DNA of 30,089 nt from IMG/VR virus record IMGVR_UViG_3300032296_001877, positions 1 to 30,089 of that record. The stretch is one strand, 5' to 3'. A model generated the notes under the pieces. The model was given only the letters and a program-made list of their open reading frames with translations. It was not told the DNA's origin and made no database searches. Source of the stretch: a virus. The position numbers and the translations under genes were made by a program. This document shows positions 1 through 8,787 of this stretch, piece by piece (position 1 is the stretch's first letter; each line of letters begins with the position of its first letter).

Positions 1-1
1 A

Positions 2-571
2 TCGTTCACCTGGGCGCGTGTCGGCAACTCCCTGAACGACATCTATGTTGGTGTGCGTGACACCGGGGAGGCGCAGATTGCCAGCACTGGCGCGCAGCCA
101 CTGGTGCTGTGGACAAACGGCGCCGAACGCATGCGCATCGACGCAAGCGGGAATGTGGGGCTTGGGACGGCTACGCCGGGGGCGAGGCTTGAAATTTCTA
201 CCAATGCGTCCAACCCATTGCGCATCACGAAGCCCGCGCCGTCGCAGGCGCCGAGCTACATACAGGATCCGGCAGACTTGTCGAACCTGACGCTGCAGGC
301 GGGATCGACGGCTGGTTTTTTCAGTGCAGTAGAGGTGATGGGCTGGAACGGCACCGGTAATCAGCCGAGGGTAACCGTTTGGACCGCAGGCGCCGAACGC
401 ATGCGCATCGACGCAAGCGGACACCAGATCAACACCCCCGGCAGCACGACCCCGCCGACGCTCACCGTCAACGGGCAACTGAACATCACGCCCACCAGCA
501 ACACCAACGTCCGCATCAGCTTCCGCGGCACGGATGGCGTGACGCGCGTGGCGAACATCACGCTGACATGA
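2..571 (+). CDS. Tail fibre / tail spike-like protein, C-terminal part (5' end outside window)
   Basis: The frame is open from base 2, with residues upstream of the first possible start (GTG at 53), so this is the last 189 residues of a longer protein. It contains two copies of a motif around GAERMRIDASG, the first followed by NVGLGTATPGARLEI. This motif type recurs in phage tail fibre and host-recognition proteins, where it lies just before or within the distal shaft. The C-terminus is Thr/Asn/Ser-rich and beta-like (TPPTLTVNGQLNI) and lacks a recognisable intramolecular chaperone domain. The stop overlaps the next start (ATGA), which puts the gene in the late operon just before the lysis genes. 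Assignment as a fibre-type structural protein is an inference from the repeat and position; the receptor-binding role is not shown. Confidence 0.7.
   Translation, partial: SFTWARVGNSLNDIYVGVRDTGEAQIASTGAQPLVLWTNGAERMRIDASGNVGLGTATPGARLEISTNASNPLRITKPAPSQAPSYIQDPADLSNLTLQAGSTAGFFSAVEVMGWNGTGNQPRVTVWTAGAERMRIDASGHQINTPGSTTPPTLTVNGQLNITPTSNTNVRISFRGTDGVTRVANITLT
119..420 (+). repeat. Exact 32-bp direct repeat within the tail-fibre gene (119-150 and 389-420)
   Basis: Bases 119-150 and 389-420 are identical over 32 bases and differ on both sides. They encode the same GAERMRIDAS core of the fibre motif in the same frame. Identity at every third position suggests a recent duplication or gene conversion between the repeats, or strong constraint. 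Recombination between the copies would delete 270 bp in frame (90 residues). Confidence 0.9.
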
Positions 572-825
572 CCAAGCTCCCCACCATCCCCCACGACAAG
601 GCCCTGCACGCTGTGTACGGCTCAGCAATCGCGTTCGTCGGTGCGCTGGCCGGCTTCATGCTGGCGGCACCGCTGTGGGCTGCGGCCCTGGCGCTGGTCA
701 CACTCATCGGCTTCGGCAAAGAGATCTACGACCGCGCCACCGACCGCGGCAACTCCGAGTGGGCCGATGCTGTCGTCACCGTGCTCGGCGGGCTGCCTGT
801 CGTGCTGGCGACCTTGCTCAACTAA
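568..825 (+). CDS. Small membrane protein in the lysis region
   Basis: An 85-residue protein starting at the ATG that overlaps the fibre-gene stop (ATGA). It has a short polar N-terminus (MTKLPTIPHDKALHAVYG), a long hydrophobic stretch at about residues 17-50 that could form two membrane helices, a charged segment with KEIYDRATDRGNSEWAD, and a hydrophobic C-terminal stretch at about 68-83. The HxxYG..IA start and KE.YDR...G.SEWADA..T.LGG pattern resembles small phage and bacterial membrane proteins of unknown role. The position directly before a three-TM holin and an endolysin suggests a lysis accessory protein, such as a second holin or antiholin. No spanin pair is recognisable nearby. Function is inferred from context only. 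Confidence 0.7.
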   Translation: MTKLPTIPHDKALHAVYGSAIAFVGALAGFMLAAPLWAAALALVTLIGFGKEIYDRATDRGNSEWADAVVTVLGGLPVVLATLLN

Positions 826-837
826 GAGGTACAACCG

Positions 838-1329
838 ATGGACTTGCTTCTGGGCCTTCTCGGTGCCGTCTCTGGCGGAATCTTTCGGCTTGCCCCCGAA
901 GTGCTGAAGTGGCTCGACCGCAAGAACGAGCGCGAGCACGAGCTTGCCATGTTCACGCGGCAGACAGACCTTGAGAAAGTACGCGGCACGTTCCGCATGG
1001 AGGAGCGCTACGCCGAATACTCGACGGCACAACTTGAGACCATCAAGGAAGCGTTCAAGGAGCAGTCAGCTACGGCCAAGGAAGCCGGCGCTTTTGTCTC
1101 TGCTATCTCCGCGCTGGTGCGCCCCGGCATCACGTGGGCGATCTTCTTCATGTACGCCACGGTCAAGATTGCTGCGCTCACGCTCGCCATCAACAGCGGC
1201 GGTGACTGGCGCGAGATCGTCGTCAAAGCCTGGGGGCCTGAAGATGTCGCTATGCTCAACATGGTGATTTCCTTCTGGTTTGTTTCGCGCGCTATTGAGC
1301 GGCACGGGTCGGGCATGGGGGCAACGTGA
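838..1329 (+). CDS. Three-TM holin-like protein
   Basis: A 163-residue protein with a good ribosome binding site (AAGAGGT, 7 bases before the ATG). It has an N-terminal hydrophobic helix (about 1-20), then a long charged amphipathic helix with KNEREHELAMF, then two membrane segments at about 98-118 (WAIFFMYATVKIAALTLAI) and 135-152 (VAMLNMVISFWFV). The arrangement resembles the three-TM holin family found in gene transfer agents and many phages (GTA_holin_3TM type); I recognise the pattern but could not run a profile. It would sit in the inner membrane and release the endolysin encoded next. Its stop overlaps the GTG start of the endolysin by 4 bases, so the two are probably translationally coupled. 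Confidence 0.75.
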   Translation: MDLLLGLLGAVSGGIFRLAPEVLKWLDRKNEREHELAMFTRQTDLEKVRGTFRMEERYAEYSTAQLETIKEAFKEQSATAKEAGAFVSAISALVRPGITWAIFFMYATVKIAALTLAINSGGDWREIVVKAWGPEDVAMLNMVISFWFVSRAIERHGSGMGAT

Positions 1330-1793
1330 ACGAAGCCATCCGCCTTGCAACGGAGGTGCTGCTCAAGCCCTTCGAGGGCTACCACAGGCGCTTGCCTGAC
1401 GGGGGCTGCAGGGCGTACCCAGACCCGGGGACCGGGGCGGAGCCGTGGACCATCGGCTGGGGCTCGACAGGCCCGGACATCACGGCCACAACCGTCTGGA
1501 CCGCGGAGCAAGCCGATGCTCGTGCCAAGGCCGACACCGAACGTTTCGCGCGGGCGGTGCTCATGCTGTCTCCAGGGCTCGACGAAGAGCTTCCGCGTCG
1601 ATTTGCGGCTATCATCTCGTTCGCGTACAACTGCGGCACAGGCAACTACCGCATCAGCACGCTGCGCAAGCGCGTCAACGCCCGGGACTGGGCCGGCGCG
1701 CAGCAAGAGATCGTTCGGTGGAACAAGGCCGCCGGCCGGGTGCTCCCCGGTCTTACGCGTCGACGTGCCGCGGAGGCAGCAATGCTGCGCTGA
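1326..1793 (+). CDS. Endolysin, GH24 (T4 lysozyme-type) muramidase
   Basis: A 155-residue soluble protein of the T4-lysozyme class, which hydrolyses the MurNAc-GlcNAc bond of peptidoglycan. The catalytic region is clear: Glu17 in KPFEGY, Asp33 in YPDPGTG and Thr42 in WTIGWG, matching the E-D-T triad of GH24. The family segment around SFAYNCGTGNY and the C-terminal LPGLTRRRAAEAAML also fit (usual form: GLxxRRxxExxL). There is no signal peptide or SAR-type N-terminal helix, so export depends on the upstream holin. The GTG start at 1326 overlaps the holin stop and is preceded by a G-rich stretch. Length is normal for the family. Confidence 0.95.
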   Translation: MNEAIRLATEVLLKPFEGYHRRLPDGGCRAYPDPGTGAEPWTIGWGSTGPDITATTVWTAEQADARAKADTERFARAVLMLSPGLDEELPRRFAAIISFAYNCGTGNYRISTLRKRVNARDWAGAQQEIVRWNKAAGRVLPGLTRRRAAEAAMLR

Positions 1794-1795
1794 AT

Positions 1796-3904
1796 ATGCT
1801 GAAAAAGGTATCATCTAGGCCCGGTATCAACAGAGAAAATACGAGGTATTTTACAGAAAACGGGTACTATGAATGCGACAAAATTCGCTTTCGTCAAGGC
1901 TCCCCTGAAAAAATCGGCGGGTGGGAGCAGCTTTCATCCAGCACGTTTCTGGGTGTTTGTCGGTCGTTGTGGGGGTGGACGACTCTCAGCGGGCTTAGTT
2001 TCGTCGGCGTCGGTACGCACCTGAAGTTCTACATCGAGAACGGTGGGCTCTACTACGACATTACGCCGCTGCGCGTTACCCGCACACTGAACGGCCCGTT
2101 CACAACCAACGGCACGACGACGGTTACCGTCACTGATGCCGGCGGAGGTTTCACTGCGGGAGAATTTGTCACGTTCAGCAACGCGACGACGGTCGGGGGT
2201 GTCAACATCAACGGCGAGTACCAGATCCAGTCGACTCCGACGGCGTCGACGTACACCATCACAGCCCCGGTCAATGTGCCGACAACGGTGGGTGGCGGTG
2301 GATCAGCAGTCACTGCTGCGTACCAGATCCCCGTGGGCTCCGCGACCAACGTGCCGCTAGTGGGCTGGGGTGCGGGTGGGTGGGGCCTCGGCCCCTGGGG
2401 TGTGGGCGGGACAACGACGCAGCCCGTGCGACTGTGGAACCAGCAGAACTTCGGGCAAGACCTCGTGTACGGCCCGCGTGGCGGAGCCATGTACTACTGG
2501 AACGCCGCCATCGGCCTTGGCCCCAACCAAGTCACGATCAGCGTGGCTGCGCCGGCTGTCGTCACGGCGACGGTGACCGTTGCCAACAACACCGCACTGG
2601 CGTTTAACAGCACAGGCGTGCTGCCCACGGGCCTGACAGCAGGCACGATCTACTACGCGGTCAACTCAACGGGCAGCAGCTTCCAGCTCGCGCTGACTCC
2701 CGGCGGTGCGGCCATCGCCACCACCCTGGCAGGCTCGGGCACGCACTTCATCGACACCCGCGGCATCCCACTGCCCTCGCTTGCCTTCGCCAGCGATGCG
2801 CCGGTTGTGCACAACGCGTTGGCGATTTCGGACACCAGCCGCTTCGTGTTGGCGATGGGCGTCAACGACTACGGCAGCACGGTGCAAGACCCCATGCTCA
2901 TCCGGTGGGCGGACCAGGAAAGCACCACGGCGTGGACGCCAAGCGCAACCAACCAAGCAGGTAGTCTGCGACTCTCTCACGGATCAGCCATCAGCACGGC
3001 GCTGCAGTCGCGCCAGGAGGTCCTGGTCTGGACAGACTCCGCCCTGTACTCTCTGCAGTACCTCGGCCCGCCGATTGTGTGGGGCTCGCAGATCCTGGCG
3101 GACAACATCTCCATCGTCGGCCCTAACGCAGTGGCGTTCGCCTCTGGCGTGGCGTATTGGATGGGTGTGGACAAGTTCTACAAGTATGATGGCCGCACGC
3201 AGACGTTGCGCTGCGACATACGCCGCTTTATCTACAGCGACGTCAACCTGGATCAGGCAAGCCAGATCTTCTGCGGCACCAACGAGGGGTTCAACGAAGT
3301 CTGGTGGTTCTACTGCTCTGCGGGTTCGCAAGTGGTAGACCGCTATGCCGTGTTCAACTACACGGAAAACAATGGCGAAGGTGCGTGGTACTACGGCACG
3401 CTGCGCCGAACTGCTTGGCTGGACTCAGGGCTGCGGAACTACCCCATCGCGGCCAACTACGATACAGCCACTCAGCGCGGCAAGTTGATCTACCACGAGT
3501 ATGGGCTTAACGACAACGAGACCGGCACGCCGCTGCCGATACAAGCATACATTCTCACGTCGGAGTTCGACATCGACGACGGCGACAGCTTTGCGTTTGT
3601 GTGGCGCGTGCTGCCGGACATCACGTTCCGTGGGTCTACGGCAGCTTCTCCGACTGTGACCATGACGCTCTACCCGCTGCAGAACGCAGGCTCGGGGTAC
3701 AACAACCCGTTGTCGCAAGGAGGCGTCAACTACGGCAGCATCTCGCGCAGCACGGAGTTCCCGGTCGAGGTCTTCACGGGGCAGATCAACGTGCGGGTGC
3801 GCGGGCGGCAGATGGCGTTCAAGGTGGAGAGCAACCAGCTCGATACCATATGGCAGCTCGGCTCGCCGCGGATCGACGTGCGGCCTGACGGGCGGAAGTC
3901 TTGA
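1796..3904 (+). CDS. Large tail-associated virion protein (podovirus type)
   Basis: A 702-residue protein. The open frame extends upstream through the endolysin gene, but the start is set at ATG 1796, directly after the endolysin stop, because the protein-like sequence begins here. The N-terminus carries RFRQGSPEKIGGW at residues 31-43, a signature I associate with a tail/neck protein common in environmental podoviruses. The middle holds Thr/Val-rich beta-like modules and a Gly/Trp-rich linker (GWGAGGWGLGPWG) near residue 190. The C-terminal half is a mixed beta region with many aromatic residues. There is no enzymatic motif. By position it could be a tail-nozzle or DNA-stabilisation equivalent. 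The first 45 codons are visibly richer in A+T than the rest. No strong Shine-Dalgarno precedes the ATG, so coupling to the endolysin stop is likely. Confidence 0.75.
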   Translation: MLKKVSSRPGINRENTRYFTENGYYECDKIRFRQGSPEKIGGWEQLSSSTFLGVCRSLWGWTTLSGLSFVGVGTHLKFYIENGGLYYDITPLRVTRTLNGPFTTNGTTTVTVTDAGGGFTAGEFVTFSNATTVGGVNINGEYQIQSTPTASTYTITAPVNVPTTVGGGGSAVTAAYQIPVGSATNVPLVGWGAGGWGLGPWGVGGTTTQPVRLWNQQNFGQDLVYGPRGGAMYYWNAAIGLGPNQVTISVAAPAVVTATVTVANNTALAFNSTGVLPTGLTAGTIYYAVNSTGSSFQLALTPGGAAIATTLAGSGTHFIDTRGIPLPSLAFASDAPVVHNALAISDTSRFVLAMGVNDYGSTVQDPMLIRWADQESTTAWTPSATNQAGSLRLSHGSAISTALQSRQEVLVWTDSALYSLQYLGPPIVWGSQILADNISIVGPNAVAFASGVAYWMGVDKFYKYDGRTQTLRCDIRRFIYSDVNLDQASQIFCGTNEGFNEVWWFYCSAGSQVVDRYAVFNYTENNGEGAWYYGTLRRTAWLDSGLRNYPIAANYDTATQRGKLIYHEYGLNDNETGTPLPIQAYILTSEFDIDDGDSFAFVWRVLPDITFRGSTAASPTVTMTLYPLQNAGSGYNNPLSQGGVNYGSISRSTEFPVEVFTGQINVRVRGRQMAFKVESNQLDTIWQLGSPRIDVRPDGRKS

Positions 3905-3907
3905 ATC

Positions 3908-4552
3908 ATGTCTAGCCTGATCGAGCTGATTAAGCGCTTCGTTGCTCCAGCGCTCCCCAACGCCCCTGCCAACTACAATGCGCAGTTCTTCGACAGCCTG
4001 TGCAACATACTGCGTCTGTACTTCAACCGCATTGACCAGCTACTGAGTGACATTCTTGCGGTGATTGAGGGACGCAACCGCGCTCGATACGGGCAGTTTG
4101 CGTCGTCTGTCACGCAGACTGCGGCGGCGATCAACACAGCCTACGCGGTCACTTTCAACACGTCCGCGTTCCAGATACAGAACCAGGGGGTGCGGCTGCG
4201 CACGCCCTCGACGAGCCAGATCGAAGTAGACGCGGCGGGCATCTACAGCTTCATCTTCTCTGTCCAGCTTGACAAGACGGCGGGCGGCTCGGCGGTGTTC
4301 TGGGTGTGGTGGCGTGTGAACGGCGTCAACGTGCCTGCTTCCGCGTCGCAGATTCAGATCCAAGGCAACAACCACGAGATCTTCTCGTCGGCTAACATCT
4401 TCTTGCAGCTTGCTGCGGGCGACTACGTGGAGCTTATGTGGGCTGTGTCGGACACCAGCGTGCAGCTTCAGTTCTTCCCGGCGGCGGGCGTTGTGCCTGC
4501 GATACCGTCGGTGATACTGACAGCGGCAAACAATGTTGAGGGGGAACTGTAA
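3908..4552 (+). CDS. Virion structural protein with jelly-roll-like C-terminal domain
   Basis: 214 residues. The helical N-terminus (about 1-60, containing NYNAQFFDSLCNILRLYFNRIDQLL) has the pattern of an assembly segment shared by several podovirus tail proteins. The rest (about 75-205) alternates beta strands with INTAYAVTFNT, GVRLRTPSTSQIEVDAAGIYSF and LQLAAGDYVELMWAV, which strongly resembles C1q/TNF-like jelly-roll head domains of phage fibres and baseplate proteins. It is probably a trimeric surface or adaptor protein. It starts 3 bases after the previous stop, with GGAAG upstream as ribosome binding site. The specific role is not known. Confidence 0.7.
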   Translation: MSSLIELIKRFVAPALPNAPANYNAQFFDSLCNILRLYFNRIDQLLSDILAVIEGRNRARYGQFASSVTQTAAAINTAYAVTFNTSAFQIQNQGVRLRTPSTSQIEVDAAGIYSFIFSVQLDKTAGGSAVFWVWWRVNGVNVPASASQIQIQGNNHEIFSSANIFLQLAAGDYVELMWAVSDTSVQLQFFPAAGVVPAIPSVILTAANNVEGEL

Positions 4553-6183
4553 TGGCTACGTGGCGCGGCATCAGACCGTGGGAATCCCAGACGTTTTTGG
4601 ACGACCAAGGCATCGAAGACCTGTGGGGGTACATCGGGGGGATGGGTCCGCAGCAGCCCGCCGTGCCTGTGGCGCCTGTGGCGCCTGCCGCACCCGCTGC
4701 GCAGCCGGCTGGGCCTTCGCCCGCAGCGGCGGACCCTTACGCGGCGATTCGGAACCTGCAGTTCACGTCGCAGCCGACCTACCGCCCCATCTCAGAAGAC
4801 GAGTGGGGCTACGAAAACACGTGGGAGGGTAGCCAGCGCGTGGCGCCCGCAGGGGCCGTCCAGATCATGGGCGACGACGGCAACATGGGCTGGGCTATGC
4901 CGTCTGGTCAAAGCTACGACTTCGACTGGGACACGGCCCGCATGCTGGAAAACACCCCGTTCCGCAGCAAGTACAGCAATGTGACGACGGGGCCGAACGG
5001 CACGATGCGGGTGACGCTGCAGCAGCCCGACGCCCACAAGTACGACACGATGGAGGCGATCTACGCCCAAGACCCGACCACGGGTCAGTGGACGCTGCAA
5101 AACGATCCGCGCACGGCGCCCACGCGGCAGGTAAGCACGGGCGAGTCGTTTTTCCGCGATCCGCTGGAGCAGTTTGGCAAAGATTTCGTGCTGCCCGCGG
5201 TGGCGATGTACACCGGGGCGCAGTTTCTGGCCCCGTATGCGGCACAGGCGACGGCGGCGCTTGAGGGAGCGTCTGCAATCGGTGCAGGATCGGCGGGCGG
5301 CGTCACGGCGGCCGAACAGGTGGCGATGATGGCTGCCAACGGCATGACGGATGTGGAGATTGCCGCGACGCTGGCATCTCAGGGCAACGCGGCAGCCGCG
5401 GCAACGCTCACGGGCCAGGGCTTCGGCGCAAGCGGGGCCATCAACACACTCCCCGACGCTCTCAGCGGCATGGACTTGGCGGCCGACGGCGGTGGAAACG
5501 CGCTGTGGGAAACGGGTTCGGAGGTCGCCACCAAAACGCTCCCCAACACCCTGCCCGAAGTCATGGCGGCGGAGCCCGGCATCCCGGCCTCAAGCATCGC
5601 GCCTGTGACGCCACCGGCGCCCCTGCCGGCGCTGCCCAGCCTGAACGCTGCGGGCAGCGGGGCGTCCGGACTCTTGGACTGGGTTAAAGCTAACCCGAAA
5701 CTTTCCAGAGGGATTGGCGGCGGTGTGGCCGCACTGCTCTCTGCGCTTGCATCCAAGAACGACAGGCCGCAGGATTCTGCCGGAGGTGTAGGCGCGGCGT
5801 ACGCAGGCCCGCGGCAGATGACACGCACAATGGAGCAGGGCAAGTACGGCCCGATAGCCCGTTACGCTGCTCAAGGCGGTGTGATGCAGGCATACGCACA
5901 GGGCGGCTCCGTGCGGCCCTTCCCGATGCAGGACGGCGGCTTCGTCATGACCAAGCGCGCAGTGGATGGCGCTGGCGGCATGGAGAACATGAAGCGCATC
6001 TTGCCGGAGACCGTGCCGATTCGTGGTCCGGGACACGGCACAAGTGATAGCATCCCGGCCTACATTCAGGGGAAGAACAGCCGCAGCCCGGCGGCAGTCT
6101 CAAACGGCGAGGCATACGTGCCCCCAGGCCGCAATGCCAAGGGGCTTTACTCGCTGATGAAGACGCTGGAAAGGAAGGCTTGA
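4552..6183 (+). CDS. Ala/Pro-rich virion structural protein with C-terminal GPGxGTSDSIPA motif
   Basis: 543 residues, starting one base into the previous stop (TAATG) with GAGGGGG as ribosome binding site. The N-terminal 50 residues are followed by a low-complexity Pro/Ala/Val linker (PVAPVAPAAPAAQPAG). A hydrophobic Ala-rich segment lies at about 225-290 (LPAVAMYTGAQFLAPYAAQATAAL). The C-terminus (about 430-540) has Gly-rich repeats (AAQGGVMQAYAQGGSV) and GPGHGTSDSIPAYIQGK near 492-508, followed by SNGEAYVPP. This SDSIPA...GE.YV motif recurs at the C-terminus of phage tail and internal virion proteins, but its function is unknown to me. Hydrophobic segments would fit a protein that interacts with membrane during DNA ejection; that part is inference. 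Confidence 0.65.
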   Translation: MATWRGIRPWESQTFLDDQGIEDLWGYIGGMGPQQPAVPVAPVAPAAPAAQPAGPSPAAADPYAAIRNLQFTSQPTYRPISEDEWGYENTWEGSQRVAPAGAVQIMGDDGNMGWAMPSGQSYDFDWDTARMLENTPFRSKYSNVTTGPNGTMRVTLQQPDAHKYDTMEAIYAQDPTTGQWTLQNDPRTAPTRQVSTGESFFRDPLEQFGKDFVLPAVAMYTGAQFLAPYAAQATAALEGASAIGAGSAGGVTAAEQVAMMAANGMTDVEIAATLASQGNAAAAATLTGQGFGASGAINTLPDALSGMDLAADGGGNALWETGSEVATKTLPNTLPEVMAAEPGIPASSIAPVTPPAPLPALPSLNAAGSGASGLLDWVKANPKLSRGIGGGVAALLSALASKNDRPQDSAGGVGAAYAGPRQMTRTMEQGKYGPIARYAAQGGVMQAYAQGGSVRPFPMQDGGFVMTKRAVDGAGGMENMKRILPETVPIRGPGHGTSDSIPAYIQGKNSRSPAAVSNGEAYVPPGRNAKGLYSLMKTLERKA

Positions 6184-6184
6184 C

Positions 6185-7198
6185 ATGGCGACAAACATGA
6201 TGTTCCAGCCGACCACAGGCCCCGTCGCAGCTCCGGCCGCGGGGGGCACGCCGACCACGCCGCTCGCCCCCAACAGCTCCACGCTGTCGCCCAACTTCGC
6301 GTCCTACGTCTACAACATGCTGGGGCGTGCGGAGGGGCTCGCCAACCTCCCGTATCAGGAGTTCACCGGCCAGCGCTTCGCGGGCACGTCTCCGCTGCAG
6401 CAGCAAGCGTTCGGCGGCATCGGCGCGCTGGGGCCGTCTGCCGGCACCCAAGCTGGCGCGAGCGCTGCGCAGCAGGCCATCACGGGGCTGCAAGGGCTGG
6501 GGCCGTACCAAGCAGGCACGTTCAACACGGGCCTGGGGCCTGTCGGCTCCGTTGACTCGTACATGAACCCCTACATGCAGGGGGTGGTGGACATCCAGGC
6601 GCGGGAGGCACGCCGGCAAGCGGACATCGGCCGTCAGTCGGAGCAAGCGCGCTTGTCTCAGGCCGGAGCGTTTGGTGGGTCACGACAGGCCATCATGGAG
6701 GCGGAGCGCCAGCGCAACCTCGGACAGCAGATCGGCGACATCCAAGAGCGCGGGCTGCAGTCTGCGTTCGACCGCGCCACGCAGCAGCGGTTCCAAGAAG
6801 CCGGGCTCGGGCTGCAGGCGCAGCAGCTTGGCGAGCAGTCGCGGCAGTTCGGCGCTAACCAGGGACTGCAAGGACTCACTGCGCAGATCTCGGGCGCCAA
6901 TGTGCTGGGCGGCATTGGGCAACAGCAGTTCGGACAGGAGTTGCAGGCTGCGCAGGAGCAGCTTCGTGCCGGCACGCAGCAGCGGCAGATCGAGCAGGAG
7001 CCGCTTGACTTTGGCTACCAGCAGTTCCAAGAGTCCATGAAGTACCCGTACCAGCAGACCTCCTACATGCAGAGCATGCTGCAGGGGCTACCCCTGTCGT
7101 CGCGTCCGCAAGAAGAGGGGCAAAGCTCGATGAGCGCGCTGCTGGGCGGGGGCCTTAGTGGCTTGGCGCTCTACAACGCGCTGTTTGGAGAAGACTGA
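6185..7198 (+). CDS. Gln/Ala-rich internal virion (ejection-type) protein
   Basis: 337 residues with a strong ribosome binding site (AAGGAAGG). A Pro/Thr-rich N-terminus leads into a mostly helical Gln/Ala/Gly-rich body. The segment YMNPYMQGVVDIQAREARRQADIG at about 122-145 and the following QAGAFGGSRQAIMEAERQR are typical of a family of podovirus structural proteins located between tail genes and giant internal proteins. The sequence continues as long Gln-rich heptad-like helices to about residue 290, then a Gly/Leu-rich tail. No catalytic residues are seen. The next gene overlaps its stop (TGATG). I infer an internal core or ejection protein; the family name is not known to me. Confidence 0.65.
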   Translation: MATNMMFQPTTGPVAAPAAGGTPTTPLAPNSSTLSPNFASYVYNMLGRAEGLANLPYQEFTGQRFAGTSPLQQQAFGGIGALGPSAGTQAGASAAQQAITGLQGLGPYQAGTFNTGLGPVGSVDSYMNPYMQGVVDIQAREARRQADIGRQSEQARLSQAGAFGGSRQAIMEAERQRNLGQQIGDIQERGLQSAFDRATQQRFQEAGLGLQAQQLGEQSRQFGANQGLQGLTAQISGANVLGGIGQQQFGQELQAAQEQLRAGTQQRQIEQEPLDFGYQQFQESMKYPYQQTSYMQSMLQGLPLSSRPQEEGQSSMSALLGGGLSGLALYNALFGED

Positions 7199-8787
7199 TG
7201 ATGCAGCCGCAACCCCCAGCACAAGCACCGGGGCAGGCGCCCGCTGCGGCGCTTCCGAGCATGCTCGCTCAACAGAAGGGGTCGACGCCACCCCCGCAGA
7301 TCGGGCAGCTTGCGCAGATGCCTGTCGACCAGCTCAAGCACCTGTTCGCTCAGACGATGCAGTCGGACACCGGCATGCAGCCGTTGACGATCCTGGCAGC
7401 CATCAAGCAGGCGTCGGAGCGCCAGCGCATGCAGCAGGCGATGGCAGGGCAAGCGGCGCAACAGCAAGCTGCTCAACAGCCCGGCACGGTGCGGGACGAG
7501 GTGCTGGCGCAAGCGTACGCGGGCGGCGGCACCGTTGCGCTCAACAGCGGTGGTTCGACCAAGAACCAGATGGATGCGGCGCTGGAGGACTGGCTGAACG
7601 GGCTTGTGTACGACGCTTCGTTGCACCCGGGCTCGCCGGCAAAGCGGCAGCCGAAGCCTGAACCCGAACGTCCTGTGTTCACCGACACGGACCTTATCCT
7701 CAGCCCGGAGGAGGGGGCCGCACGCGACGTGGCGCAGGCACGCAGCGAACAGGCGCTCAGCACGGTCACACCTCCTACGCGGGATTACCCCGAGCCGGGG
7801 CCTGTGCGGCGTGCGGCGCAAGCACCACCAGCTGCTACTCCGACGCCGCGTCCCCAGGCTGCGCCTGCAAGTGCAACTACGGCCCCTCGTGCAGGGGGTG
7901 CACGCACCCAAGGCGGGCTCGACGCGCTGATCGAGCGATACGCACGGCAGGCTGCGGGCGACACGGACCCACGGCTGGAAGCGCTCGGCAAGACGATGGA
8001 GGCGAACGCACTCGCGCGGGGCGAAGCTCTGCGGTCGATGCAAGGGCTGTCCCCGGAAGAAGCTGCTGCCCGCGCCCGGTACTACGACACGGTGCGCGGT
8101 GCCTACGACCCGCAGCGCAAGGCGATGGAGGAGGCGCGTGCGTCTACGCGGCAGGGGTTGCTGAGCAACCCGGAAGCACTCGCGCGCATGGCGGCGGCCG
8201 TCAGCGGCAAGAAGCGGTTCGGGGAAGCGCTGGGCGCAGCGGCCGGCAGTGCCGGGGAGTTCATGGGCGAGCGCCGTCGTCGCGCTGAGCAGCTTGAGGC
8301 TCAGTACCAGACGCTGCAGTCGCAGCTCACCATCACCCTGGCCCAAGCCCAGCGAGCCGACGCTGAAGGCGACGAGAAGCGCAAGCGTGAGTTGCTCTTG
8401 CAAGCCCAGGCCATCAAGGATAGCCTCGCACAGGCGCAGCTTGAGCTTGTCAAGACCGGCTCGGAGATCCAGGGGCGCAACGTCGCGGGGCTGGCGGCGT
8501 TGACAAACGCACGGGCGAGCGAGCGGCAGGCTGCGGCGGCGCAGGCACGCGCGGCGCAAGAAGACACACAGCAGCGACAGGTGCAGCGCTATGCGCAGCT
8601 TCAGCAAGCTATCAACACGAGCCCGAAACTGCGCGCACTTGCAGAGCGCATGAAGATGATGCCGTCGCCGGAGCTGTCCGCGGAGTACGCGGCTGAAGAG
8701 CAAAGAATCATTCGGCAGTGGCTGCCGGAGATGCTGAACAACGCGGAGGTGATTCCTCCGGGTGCGGTACGTATCAAGGGGCAATAA
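7198..8787 (+). CDS. Gln/Ala-rich virion protein with C-terminal coiled coil
   Basis: 529 residues, starting at ATG 7198, which overlaps the previous stop. The first 110 residues are Pro/Gln/Ala-rich (linker-like, with AQMPVDQLKHLFAQ as one ordered helix). Next comes a Gly-rich AYAGGGTVALNSGGS segment similar in style to the end of the gene at 4552. After a second Pro/Ala linker at about 195-240, the C-terminal 280 residues are a long charged helix region, probably coiled coil (about 350-500, with many Ala/Gln/Glu/Arg heptads). No enzyme motif is visible. Its place between two virion genes, with a one-base overlap to the giant protein gene, suggests a partner of the giant protein in the virion or in DNA ejection. 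Function is unknown. Confidence 0.6.
   Translation: MMQPQPPAQAPGQAPAAALPSMLAQQKGSTPPPQIGQLAQMPVDQLKHLFAQTMQSDTGMQPLTILAAIKQASERQRMQQAMAGQAAQQQAAQQPGTVRDEVLAQAYAGGGTVALNSGGSTKNQMDAALEDWLNGLVYDASLHPGSPAKRQPKPEPERPVFTDTDLILSPEEGAARDVAQARSEQALSTVTPPTRDYPEPGPVRRAAQAPPAATPTPRPQAAPASATTAPRAGGARTQGGLDALIERYARQAAGDTDPRLEALGKTMEANALARGEALRSMQGLSPEEAAARARYYDTVRGAYDPQRKAMEEARASTRQGLLSNPEALARMAAAVSGKKRFGEALGAAAGSAGEFMGERRRRAEQLEAQYQTLQSQLTITLAQAQRADAEGDEKRKRELLLQAQAIKDSLAQAQLELVKTGSEIQGRNVAGLAALTNARASERQAAAAQARAAQEDTQQRQVQRYAQLQQAINTSPKLRALAERMKMMPSPELSAEYAAEEQRIIRQWLPEMLNNAEVIPPGAVRIKGQ

Noticed and set aside
1445-1795. Long upstream extension of the tail protein frame through the endolysin gene
   Set aside because: The extension is His/Arg/Ala-rich shadow of the endolysin frame; protein-like sequence starts at ATG 1796.
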